Assembly: GCA_905250075.1 (NCBI GenBank)
Contig: CAJNOP010000060.1
Location: forward strand, 383,351 to 447,350
Direction: 5' to 3'
From: Rotaria sp. Silwood1
Lineage: Eukaryota; Rotifera; Eurotatoria; Philodinida; Philodinidae
DNA: 64,000 nt
The notes under the pieces were generated by a model. That model was not told the DNA's origin. It was given only the letters and a program-made list of their open reading frames with translations, and ran no database searches. The number at the start of each line of letters is the position of its first letter. The stretch's first letter is position 1. Shown in pieces: positions 27,578 through 39,713 of this stretch. The position numbers were made by a program, and so were the translations under genes.

Positions 27578-28410
27578 TCATTCTGTGAAGGTGTGTATAT
27601 GGATATTCAATTCATCCACATCGACACCCTCAAGAAAATTACTATGATCATCAAATATATCGACTAATAAATCAATAGCATCATCATCAATCAGATTTTG
27701 ACTGATAGTCAAATAGTGTAAATTATTATTCAAGTGTATCATGTTTACTATTTCATATACATCATTGATGTGCATATTGGCTAATTCAAGTTTCAGTTTA
27801 ACGAATATTGTATTCTTTCTGAGTGCAAACATGAGTAATCTAACGTCTAAATCTCCAAGAGGATTTTTACTCAAGAATCCAACTTATCAAGACTTCTATT
27901 TTGTTTCATTACGAGCGCACTAGCATTAGCATCAACGTGTATCAGATTGTTTCTACTCAAAGTCAGTATCAATAATGTTGAATTGTGAGTTAAGATATAT
28001 GCAATAATGTTCACTCGTTTACCTTCAAAAGCATTGCTTTTTGAGAAGTAAAGCTTTTGATGTTGCATTCATTTCGAGTAAATGTACTAATCATTGAATA
28101 TCTTCAAGAGTCATTTCTGTCGGACTCAGATGGAGTATTTATAATGTTTGATGTAGTGAAAGTTCATGATTTGTTAATGCTGAATTTACAGATAACATAT
28201 TAGCTAAGTGTTGAGCATTTATAATGCTGATTTTCTTTGCATTTAAATAGATATTTCGTAAACGTTTATTCGATTGCAGAATATGAACAATTAATAATAT
28301 ATCATCGTCACATCATCGATTTTGATCAAGACTAAGACATAGAACGGTCGGACTTGGTTCGATTGCTTTGATTAAAATCACAAGATGTTTTTGATCTAAA
28401 AAAAAGGGTT
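27578..28410 (-). pseudogene. Decayed leucine-rich-repeat (ribonuclease-inhibitor type) gene
   Basis: Minus-strand translation shows successive repeats of the long LRR type found in NLRC3-like and ribonuclease-inhibitor proteins: a repeat around 28360 with SPTVLCLSLDQNR, one with LQSNKRLRNIYLN, one ending LILTLSRNNL, then KNPLGDLDVRLLMFALRKNT and LHYLTISQNLIDDDAIDLLVDIF. The frame is broken by several in-frame stops (for example after LDQNR and after SLHQTL) and by a frameshift near 27875-27880, where the expected LDLSKN reads LDS-stop with two extra bases. No start or complete domain partner (NACHT, F-box) is seen. Most likely a fragment of a larger repeat protein that is no longer functional. 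Confidence 0.75.
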
Positions 28411-30540
28411 TCAAAAATAAAGAATTTTCCACTATCCATTGGATATGAAGTTATTATATATTAAATGCACAGCTTCGATATAGAACGGTTGAAAATTATT
28501 CAAGTTACATGCAAATAATAATTGCTCAGTGAGGATTAGCCATTTTTCATGATATCTTCAAATATTATCAAATGATTGGGTCGACGATCGTTAGATAAGA
28601 TATTTCAAAAGAAACAAATGAACAACCATTTCTTCTTTTTGTCATTGATTCTTGCATTTAATGCTGATGTCAGAAATTTCTTTTGGGGACTCACAGTTTT
28701 TCAAAAATCAATTTTATCATAAAATGAATGTGTATTTGTAACCATCATCCTTGTTGTCAATGAGAGAATTTCGTTTCAAAAATTTTCAATGGATTTCTAC
28801 TAGGATTACAACATGAAACACGATGAAGCTGTTATCATCCCGAACACAATTAGGTAGCCAGGCGGCTCCAATACTCAGCACTGTGTAGTAAGTTGCTGTT
28901 ATACACCTGTTATGATATGTTCGTATATTCCTGTGGGCACCGTAATTAACTGTACGTATACCTTCATCAATGGTTTCAAATTGAGAGACAGTATCATTCA
29001 CAGGGTACATCTGTTAGATGATGGCAGATTAACTTGTCTAGCTACGCACTTTCACAGTTGTTAACAATCGTGTTTTAGTGAAACGTGTAATACAATGTTT
29101 AAAGTGTTCATCGAAAAATATGCTTTGCAGAGTTTAAGTAAAACTATGTTGACATGAATACTCGACTCGGCTTATTGACTGCTTTGTATTCAATGCGAAA
29201 GAGTGTTCGCACGTCTGTCTTCGCCATCAATGCATATAATGTATACAAGGACACATATCCTATGTATTTTGTGTGTTTGTACAGTTTATTAGTGTATTCT
29301 CTAGCAAACTAACGAAATAAAGTTACGATAAATTTTAACACCATTCACGGTTACTATATGATTTCTTCTATTGCAAACTTTTATGATAGCTGAGACCGGC
29401 AGAGATCCGCTCCGATGAAGTCAAACAGATAGATAATCGCCCGTATCGACTCCATTTTCAATGCTCTGCCTTGATATGATTTTAATAACCTTAAAGGATA
29501 ACTATTCTCGCAATTAAGTGATTTGGAAACCTTACCAAGTGATAAGAAGCTTTTCGAGGAGACTTTCTTCATTATATAGGACCGATCGAGAGTAGAATAT
29601 GTCTCGAATAGATCGCATTGTTACGTCTCCTTTCTCGAGTTAGAACACTTGTACTAGTTTTTCGATTTATTTTCACGTACATCATGATAAATTAAATTTT
29701 TGAATTTCGATCTGAAATTTTGTGCTCAGAGAGAAAATAAAGCGAAATCCAAAAAATCTTAGTTGAAATCATCAACACATACTTTCAATATAATATGCAT
29801 ACTTAGCTACGAATTAGATTAATTGGATTGTTTCAATATGATCGAAACCTGCCGTACTATGTTCTGCTAATTACATATCATTTAATTAACGTTTTGGTTT
29901 ATGTTTATAGTGTGCTAATTTGCTTTTCATTTATGCAATTTATTTAGATAAAACAGCAATTTTCAATAAACATTGTACTTAAAATTCGTATTAACAATAA
30001 GATTAAATGTTTAGATGTATTATTATTTGGTAACCTGATCGTATTTTAAGTTATAGCAAAAATATTAACAAAAATAAAAATAAAAAAAGGGCTGCATTAC
30101 TTTTCCTTATCAAATTTTATTTATGTGAGAACAAAAAACATTATACGGTTTCATTCAATATGACTTCCTATAGCATACATTTACTCTGTAGGTTTTAGAT
30201 ATTGTATTCTCTATATTTATATACATTTTATGATTGATACGAATTTCGTATTCTGATTAAGATTGGTATGAAAAATAAGGTATTCAAAAGAACGTCTTTA
30301 TATAATTCTAAAGGACATTACGAACCAAAATTAATTTTTTAAATAAAAGAAAAAGATGATTAGCATTGAATTGTTTTGCGCTCTTGTCATGAGACACAGG
30401 TGTGGTTTTACTCTCACGATGATAACAGTATTAGTACAGAATTAATTGACTGAAATATGTACTTTTCTATACTCGTATTTAAGTGGAAGATTGACTATTG
30501 TCCAAAATAGACATAATATTACGAAGCAAGTAACGTAGAT
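28411..30540. other. Stretch without a recognised gene
   Basis: About 2.1 kb. The minus-strand frames 28786-29010 and 29381-29572 begin with ATG and have fairly even composition, but I recognise no family and see no matching exons around them. Immediately upstream of the chitinase (30361-30540) I looked for a signal-peptide exon and found none that splices in frame with confidence. Confidence 0.45.
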
Positions 30541-32242
30541 ATGATTGCCGCGCCTATTATTGTGGCATATTTCGCAGCATGGTCTATTTATTCTCGATCA
30601 TACTTTGTTGCTGATATTCCAGGCGATAAAATCACTCACATCAATTATGCATTTGCCAATATTGGCTCAGATGGACGATTGGTGTTGGGTGATTCATGGG
30701 CCGATGTAGAAAAAGCTTTTCCAGGTGATACATGGGATCAGTCATTACGTGGAAACTTTAATCAATTACTTAAACTCAAACAAAAACATCCACATCTTCA
30801 AACATTAATTTCTGTTGGTGGATGGGTAAATTTTATTTCTTTCATTTTTCATCTTAAAACAATATTCTTATAGACATGGTCTGGTAGATTTTCTGATGTT
30901 GCTCTAACGGCTGCAAGTCGTTCTAAATTTGCTCAATCTTGTGTTGAATTTGTGCAAAAATATGGTTTTGATGGAGTTGATCTTGATTGGTAAGTGTATG
31001 TATTTTGTTTTTCAATATAACATAGTGTTTTGGTTTTAAAGGGAATATCCTGTCTCTGGTGGACTTCCTGGAAATATTGTCCGACCAGAAGATAAACAAA
31101 ATTATGTACTTTTACTTCAAGAAATTCGTCAACAACTCAATACTGCTGGTAATCTCGATGGAAAAAGATATCTATTGACTGTGGCGTAAGTTAATAAATT
31201 TCAATTGATAAAAGTATTTCATTTTATTTTATTCTGTATTTCTTTTATATAGCACAGGTGCAGGTACTGAACGAATTGCTGATATGAATTTATCTGGCAT
31301 GTCTAACTATCTTGATTGGATTAATGTTATGACCTACGATTTTCATGGTAAATGCTATTTTTTCTCGTTACATGTTAACATATGTATTTGTGTTACTAAA
31401 CGACAGGCAGTTGGGAGTCAAAAACTGGTCATAATGCTCCATTGTATAAAAACGATGCAGAAACAGCCACTGATATCGCTCCATCATTCATCAAATCGAG
31501 ATACAATTGTCATGCATCTATTCAAGCTTATATTGCTGCTGGTGTTCCTCGCTCGAAACTAATCATGGGTTTAGGTTTATATGGACGTGGTTGGCAAGGT
31601 AAAATTTATTGCTCATTGATTAATTATTTTAAATCGATTTTATGTTTCTATCTAGGAGTCACTAGTACAGCTCAAAATGGATTTTCTCAACCTGCTTCAA
31701 GTCAACCTCCAATGGGTACATGGGAAAATGGAATATTTGATTATGATCATTTGAAAAGAAGTTTTATACCTACATATACACGTTATTGGGATGATGCATC
31801 TAAAGTACCGTTTCTTTTTAATCCATCAACAAGTATTTGGATAAGTTATGATGATCTTGAATCGATTTCACTAAAAAATAATTACATCAAGCAAGAACAA
31901 TTGGGTGGTGCAATGTTTTGGGAATTAAGTAGTGATCGTAATGCAGAACTTGTTGGTGCTACATTTTCAGCATTAACCAATGGTCAAACACCACCACCAG
32001 GAACAAACCCTCCTACTGCACCAACCCCTACTACTGCTCAAACAAATCCACCTACTGGTACTCCTTCTGTTTCAACGACTCAAGCACCTAGTGGAGATGC
32101 TCTTGCATGGAAAATTAATAAATATTATAATGTAGGTGATCGAGTAACATATAATGGTAATACCTATCGATGTCTTCAAGCACATACATCATTACCTGAT
32201 TGGACACCAACTAATGTTCCTGCACTTTGGCAACTTGTTTAA
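30541..32242 (+). CDS. GH18 chitinase with C-terminal CBM5/12 chitin-binding module
   Basis: Hydrolyses beta-1,4 bonds in chitin. Six exons: 30541-30825, 30874-30989, 31042-31185, 31253-31347, 31407-31598 and 31656-32242, giving 1419 nt (472 residues) with consistent phases. The GH18 barrel begins at once (IIVAYFAAWSIYSRSYFV). The active-site signature DGVDLDWEYP places the proton donor at Glu135, its neighbouring Trp codon being split by an intron. MTYDFHG, GLGLYGRGW and GAMFWELSSD are the other GH18 core motifs. A Pro/Thr linker (about 384-422) leads to a CBM5/12 module (about 425-472; YNVGDRVTYNGNTYRC, then WQLV). This linker-CBM architecture is typical of bacterial chitinases. There is no signal peptide at the predicted start, and the in-frame TAA about 24 bp upstream rules out simple extension, so an undetected upstream exon is possible. 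Confidence 0.93.
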
Positions 32243-33524
32243 ATTGTCTTGCTCTTTCTTTTTTCAATTTAAACTTTGTATCTATTCGAGCCATAAAAGA
32301 GTATTTAAAAAAAATAAACGATTAGAACGATCTATAAGTTATACTCGATAATCTACAAATATTTATATAAATATTTATATTTAATAATTACAGTTCAAAA
32401 CATACCCATCGTGTAATAGAACATCATGCAAACGAGAAGAGTTTTCTGTAATCATAATTTTATGTATTAAAGCTGCCATTTACTACAAATAGATTATCAA
32501 TCAATGGTACATGCAGACTTTGACTTGCACTCTATAAGTCAATATTTGAAGAACAGCTGTTGTTTTCAATATTATTCTGTACATTTACACAGCTGAATAT
32601 CATTCTTAAATATTGATATGCTTCAGAAATGAACAATTGTCATATGTTTGATTTGATTATTAACATTTATAAATAACGCACAAGATTGAAAATAATTTAC
32701 CTTGAAGAGAGATTACTCAATGTTTTTATTTTACTGTATTCAAGTTATTATTGTCAATATATACTTCATCATACTTACTTGTCCTTGTCTTTAAGAAAGA
32801 AAATTACAAAAAAAAAGAATATTTTGATAAACATCTCCATTCATATATATTATTGTATCATTACATATACTTTGCTTTTCATCCAAGCTTTCTTATCATA
32901 CAGTACATTAACAATTTCATAGTTCAGACTATTATTTCAATATTAAAAGAGAAAAATGTTCACTTGAATAAATGATTTAAACTAGGAATTATCTTGAGGT
33001 ATGTATATATCGATTATAATAAGACTAAGCTTCTAACTTTATAGGCTTTGTTGTTGAGAATTTCTAATGATAGACTGAAAACTATTTGCCAAATTTTGAG
33101 TCTAGTCCATTTGTATACATTACCGATTTATGCTTCAAGAAAAATATCTGTAGTTCTTTTTAATATTTTTTTCGATGTAATATTATCTTTGATTACAATT
33201 TTACAAACACTCAATAGAGCATATATACACTAAGATTACTTTTTTTCAAATATCTAAATCAATCTTTAAGGAGTTTTATTAAAGTTTTCTGTCGATTTGT
33301 TCAATTATCAATCATCATTATTTGAATTTCCTATTAAATAAAAATAAAAGATAAAAATCAATTCGCAGTTAAGAATATATTTATTTAATTATCTTCTTTT
33401 TCTACAAGAATAAATTCACATATAACAAGACACACACACAATTAGGTAGAGAATTAGGAAGACGAAAATACATAGAAATAGCAATGTACAGAGACAAATA
33501 GGTTAAATTATCTAATCAACAGTT
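32243..33524. other. Intergenic DNA between chitinase and KIF23
   Basis: About 1.3 kb of AT-rich DNA between two genes that converge on it. The open frames at 32686-32922, 32751-32975 and 33048-33233 are Ile/Leu/Tyr-rich and look like chance. The region should hold the 3' ends of both transcripts. Confidence 0.45.
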
Positions 33525-36500
33525 TTACATGCGAAATCGTCTATAGAAAAGAAAAATAAATTAGAATTAACAAAATCAAAGAAATATTCACTTACTTAGG
33601 TGCTACTGCTGGACCCTGGCGGGACGAGGGTGATTGTGTACTTGTCTACAATAAACCAAATAAAGTTTATTTGATTCAAAAAAAAAGAATTTTTCTTACA
33701 TCTTGAAGAATTCGTTCTTCACTTTGACATCGTTTATGTAACATTAACGGGTCTGGTGGTGATGTACATGTTAATCGTTCAACATCATTAAAAATAACAT
33801 TAACACCGCCCGTACTTGATGGAAGAACATCACCCTAATCAATAAAAAAATCAAATTAAAATTAATTTATTGTTGACTAAGAAAAAAAATCAATTGAATT
33901 TACTTTAACAAAATCAGTAACAATTTCGCCTTGTGCATCAAGATTTTGATGTGTTAAAACATATTTTGTTGTTCGAACTATTTCTTCTTTAGCTGGTACT
34001 TGTTGAGTACAAACTTTCTTATGAAATTTTGGTTGAAGAAGAGTCTCTGTATTACAACAATAATATACATTTATTAAAACCAATAATTTAAAAATTTTGT
34101 TTTACCTGTTTGAACTGTTCCTTGTGGTCGATGTTCAAGCCAAATTTCACTTAATGAACGTGACCTACGATGTTGTTGTCTTGGATGAGCAACAACTATA
34201 TGTCCACTTCCATTTTCAATATGCATTGGTTCAGTATTAGGTGTATGTGGAGTATGAGGACGACGACGAGATGTTGAATTTAATGTTGGTGTATTATTAT
34301 TATTATGAGATATTATCATTTCAACACGATGATATTGTTGCTGTTGTTGTTGATTTTGATAAACATTTTCAGTCGGATTCCTAAAGCATAATATGATGAT
34401 AAATGTGTACGGGTTTTGTTTTGTAAATTAAAAAAAAAAAATTTTACTCAAGATTAACATGTGATGATGCTGAATTAATTGGAATTAAAAATTGTTCACT
34501 TGTAATGGTATTACTTGCAGCCATTGATCGAATGATATTTAATCTATCATCATGCTGTCGTTCAAGTTCATGCATTTGATTTTCTTTATTTTTTATTTCA
34601 TTAATCTAAATATAAAATTTGAAGTATTTTTTTCTTTCTATAAAATGAATGATTTACATATTGTTGTTCAATTTCATTTAATTTTATTTTCATTTTATTT
34701 TCAAAATCATTTTTATCTTTTCGTCGTTCGGATTTTAATGATTTGATTTCATTATTTCGTTCTTCAATCTAATTTTCAACAAAAAAAAACTCTTTGTTAA
34801 TAGATTAAGATTATCGACAAAAAAAATACTTGTGTTTTAAGTGTTTTATTGTCACGGTCAATTTGACTTGTTGTTTTATATAAATCATTTTGAGATTTTT
34901 CTAATACTTTAATTCGGGTTTGCAAGTGACGAATTGTTTTTGTTTGTTGTTCATTTTCTTTTGATAAATCATCATGATTCGACATGGTTGATTCATAATC
35001 AGATACTAATTCAAGTGTAAATTTACGTAAAAAATCATGTTGTTCTTGAATAAGCTAAATAACAATAAGAAAAGCAAATTAAGAAAATAATGCAAAAGAT
35101 TTGTTTTATACCATATTTAATCGTTGTCGTTCTTCTATACGTCGTCGTAAATGTTCTTGAAGAATTAAAATAGCTTCATCATCACCAGCTCCATCCAGTA
35201 AAGAATATTCAAGTGGTGGAAATGGAGCAATTAATGCTTGAGCACTAGATAGAAACAAATTGATTTTCAGCATTCTGTGAAACCAATGGTGCGAAGATAA
35301 AATTAACAATAAAGCTAGAGAGCACGTGCATAACCTTCGATGATGACTGAGTGCTCCATTCGTTTAGATCAAGACGTTAGAAAGAGTGCCATCGTAATAG
35401 ATATAGCAACTTAGAAATGATTTTATCATTCTGATGAGGACACTTGCACTACATTTTTTGAACTAGTTGGTAGTTCAATACGTTAGTAAATATGGTAACT
35501 CTACCGAGTAGCCTGATATATATATATAAATATTAAAATTCGAAAAATCAGATTCTCAAATTTCAGAATTTTATTGCCAACAAATGAAATTAAAATTTCT
35601 CAATAAATTTTGAGATGTTTAACTATGATTTACTATACTTTTCTAAGACATTTTTCTATGGTATTCGTTTGTGAGAATGAAAACTGGACATGAATATTCG
35701 TTTCTATGATAATAGTGTTATTTACTTGAATTCAGTAAAAAGTACTGCTTGTGCATTTTGTTGCTGTTGATTATCAGTTTCTCGTAAAACAGCAATACGA
35801 GTTGTTTTTGGTGGAACTGGTGGAGGTGGTGGAGGAGGCGGTAAAGAACGTGGCACCATAACATCTTTCGTTAATTCACCGAATTTAAGTGCATGCTAAA
35901 AGTACAATTATTCAAAATAAAAAATTAATCATCCATTTATTTACCTGAATTTCTTCATATCCATCAACAGTTGGATTAACACAAAGTATCATTCGTATTC
36001 GACCTTCACCATCAAAATAACTCTTGAAAAAAGATGTTAATTTTGATTCACGATACGGCACCATCTATTTAATAAAGTATGATTTTCTTTGATTAGAAAT
36101 GAAAAAAAAATAAATAAACAAACAAATTTACCTTGCTTGTACCTTGTGCTTGATTTTCACGTAATATTTCAAAACATTGCCGAAGAACCATTAATGATGA
36201 ATTAATATTACCTAAATGAAATTGAAATTTATATAAAGAACAATACTAAAAATAATTAACTTACTTGCTTCTTTGACTCGTTCACCAACTGTTTTAGCTC
36301 GATTAACACGTTCACTACCAGCTAAATCAACTAAATGAATAGTACTTATTGTCAAATCATCTTTTGTCTATCATCAAAAATAAAAAAAAGAAATACAGAA
36401 TATTTTCTCTATTAAAGAAAACTAATCTTTGACATACAAGTGATGTTGGTGGAATATCATTATGAAATCGAACAAGACGCATTGATAGAACACTATGTGA

Positions 36501-37917
36501 ACGACTTGATTCAGTATTTAGTTGTGTATGAGCAATACGACGTCGTTTTAAACCCATATTAAGTAAATCAATAGCTTCTTCACTTGTACGTACTTCAATT
36601 TCTTTAACATCTTTTATATATGGTCGACCACGATTATCTTCACGTAATTGTTTTGATTGTGGTGCTCTAGAATAGATTTATTTATTTATTTATTTTTCAT
36701 TTCAAAGAAATTATCTTACTTATTAAGAATATCATCATCAAATAAATCATAAATATAATTATTATATATTTCAACAAACGTAACAAAGAGAAAATATGAA
36801 CAATTTTCGTTCAATTGTGGATTCCATAATGATGTTGTATCCAATGTACGAGCATTGGATAATTCAGGTACTCTAAATATAAGAATATCATTTAAACTTG
36901 AAATTAGATGATTTCATAATGTTTTTTCAAGATTTCTTCGAGAATTCAATTAAGTCATAGCATAGGAGATATTGGGCGTGGATATCTTCGTGCAATATCT
37001 TTTGTGCTGATACTTAATTACGTTTCCGAGAATATCTGTAGAAGGCATCATATGAATTAAATTATGTTGAATCATACTTGATACGTGGATTGTTACCATT
37101 TCTCGCCATTTGTAGTTCTTTACGTTGTCGTTCAAGTAAAATATCAGATTCACTTTGAATTTCATAACTATTTTGTCGATCAGAACGAAGAAGCTTAAAA
37201 ATTAAATAAAGACAATAAGTGAAAAGAAAAGCACTTGTTTAAAACTAACATATTTTTTTCCAAGATATGGTCCAACTGAATTAAAAATAACATCAAATGA
37301 ACGTGGAATTAAACCAGGATTATTTAATGGACCCATCATTGTATAAGTTTTTCCAGAACCTGTTATTCCATATGTAAATAATACACCTAGATTTTCGTAA
37401 CAAATAAAATATAATATTAACTTTGAACAAGAGACAACATACTGCTTTTTCCTAGAATCAGATCTTCAAGTAAAGGTAAAGCTAATTCTTTGAAAGCAGC
37501 TGATTGACAAATATTATCTGTAAGAATATGACTAAATTCATAACGAGACTAAAATAAAAATAATAGAAAAAGTTAAGTAGATTCAATGTAAAATACTTAC
37601 TTCTCTGATTTGTCCATTTTTAGCATTCTAGGAATGTAAACTATTCAATGAATTTGAGATGTACTAAGATGCATTCACTAACCTCGGACGAATAGAGAAT
37701 AAGTTCTTTGGAACTTGCAACTTTAATGCATGATGATGAATTATCTGTCTGTTGATCAGTATTATTATCTTTTGGTGGTCGTAAACGACAAAAAACCTTT
37801 GAGAAATAATGTTGATTAGTTATGAAATATACGATAAGATTATTGATGACTCACTTCTACAGGACAACCACCACCGGTAGCAAGTAAATCACGTGAGCCA
37901 AGCTGCGTTTTCTTCAT
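33525..37917 (-). CDS. KIF23: Kinesin-6 family motor KIF23 / MKLP1
   Basis: Plus-end kinesin of the centralspindlin complex, acting at the midzone in cytokinesis. I trace 21 exons: 37855-37917, 37683-37796, 37601-37627, 37443-37548, 37250-37386, 37078-37193, 36720-36872, 36438-36666, 36265-36367, 36132-36211, 35945-36064, 35726-35895, 35112-35244, 34830-35054, 34658-34768, 34448-34605, 34106-34380, 33904-34046, 33700-33834, 33596-33645 and 33525-33540, summing to 2664 nt (887 residues; human isoforms 856-960). Motor motifs: P-loop [10 protein letters not shown] (about 110), [10 protein letters not shown] (about 294) and VDLAGSE (about 328). A run of eight prolines, then coiled coil (about 473-680) follow. 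The C-terminal [18 protein letters not shown] and [15 protein letters not shown] match the MKLP1 tail specifically. If the GTAAGT in exon 20 is not used, translation stops at 33592 with nearly the same ending. Confidence 0.95.
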
Positions 37918-39713
37918 TGTAGTGTGTGTTATCATTAAAATCAAAACAATTTATATAGTCGAAAAGAAACAATAGGAAAACAAAAATATAAATACAGAAT
38001 AGATTGATCGAGGTACTATATCGATCCTATAACAACTAAAAGAATATATCTATTGGTCGATTCATACAAAAGATAAAATGCCATTACTGTGTAACAATTA
38101 TACTCCATAATACTGAATCGATTTGAATAACAAGAAGAATAAAAATTGTTGATAAAATACATGAAAATTCGACTACAATTATCATAATATTTAGTTCACA
38201 TTAATTACTTAATAGATGCCACTTTTGGCAATCTAATGTGTTTGCTCGCAAGAGTATACGTATCATCCAGAAAAATTTTCATAATTCATATCGATTATTA
38301 ATTGTAAATTATACAGAATTGTTAAAGTTTAATAATACATAGGACTATCCAAAAGTAGTGGAGGAGATACTTGAATTCTTTATAACACCTCAGTTATATC
38401 ATGATAATAATAAACTTTCGGTAACATCTGTTTTTCTGTCATATGTGGCCGTTATAGTAATACTGTTTTTTTTTTATAAAAGTTAGATAGTAAATTCTTT
38501 GAATAGTTTCTAATAGAACCAAGATAGAGAGCTGTGATTTTCATCATTCGACAGAGAAGACAAGGGTATATCGAATTTCATATCATACGTTTTCCTAGTA
38601 TATTTTCTGAAGTTTGTTTAATCAATTTTCTAGATATGAGAAATAATTGTTTTTAAGGAAAAAGAAACCAAAAAACAAGCTTTTCTTCACAGAAATGATT
38701 AGAAAACTCATTTAAACCTTCAGCTAAAATATCTGTGATTCCTAAATGATTAACACTCAACATGTAAAACTTTTGAAAAGTTGTAGATCTTAAATTGGCT
38801 ATTTGAATATGCACACGAAATATATTGTTATCTTGATATAGCTTGAAGAGTGATGTAACAAACATAGAAAAATAGAGCGTCGTTTTTAATATCAGTCCAT
38901 GTTGAGACAAAAGTTTCTTTAAGCTTTTTATAAGGAACTTAATTCCCTTCGCCACTACTTTTGGAAAGCCCTAAGTAAATTGAATGGTCTTTCACTTTAT
39001 TTAACATACTCCTCATGATCAGAAGATAGCGGTGTCACCAGAAATTTAAGGCAAGTGGCTCAGTTCCTCATCATACTAACGTCACCTTAGTATTACCAAA
39101 TTCTAAAGCTCATATCGCATTGAAGCGAAAAGGTTATATGCACACACTCTCTATCGTAGACGAACAACCACCTAGTTCATGCATAAGAATAAAATGTCAT
39201 GAAATCAAAAAAGATTACTCTTTATTTTGTGCAGAAGCCGAGTTATTTGACGTACGCAACACGATCTGTGTTGGTTCTCTAAGAGGCATTGCACAGAAGT
39301 CGCTATCAACGTTGCTCAAGCGATCTCAATAATTTGGCTCATATTGTCACAGTAGAGAGATCCTGCAAGGCTAGGAAGAAAATGAAAATTTCAGCTCAAA
39401 TGGATGAACTCTTCTCGAGATATAGATCTTGGAACTATTGACAATCAAGGAAAATTGGAATCTTTTGTAGCGCAATTTTTTTCAGTAAATTTTCATTTCA
39501 TACTGAACAATAAAACTTGTCCCCGAATTTGTTTGATCATAGATACTTTCGAACATGGGCTATCTTGTCATGGTAATAAAAATTCTTCATCATCAGATAT
39601 GTTTCGCTTGGTATCATATACTTTTTTCAGAAAGCATATTCACGTGTTTCGAGCAAGTTGTTCGAATCAGCGCAGTAGAATATCTCGAGAGTAGTCTCAT
39701 TCAAAAAACCAAA
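37918..39713. other. Stretch without a recognised gene
   Basis: About 1.8 kb upstream of KIF23. Frames at 38653-38955 (-), 39120-39332 (+) and 39404-39694 (+) show no domain that I recognise. The higher GC content from about 39000 onward is like the adjoining retroelement remnant, so part may be its untranslated or endonuclease region, decayed beyond recognition. Confidence 0.4.

Noticed and set aside
28786-29010. 74-codon minus-strand frame with even composition
   Set aside because: No family recognised, no exon partners, no start context; left as intergenic.
38653-39694. Three open frames of 70-100 codons upstream of the retroelement
   Set aside because: No domain and different strands; may be decayed retroelement flanks but nothing shows it.
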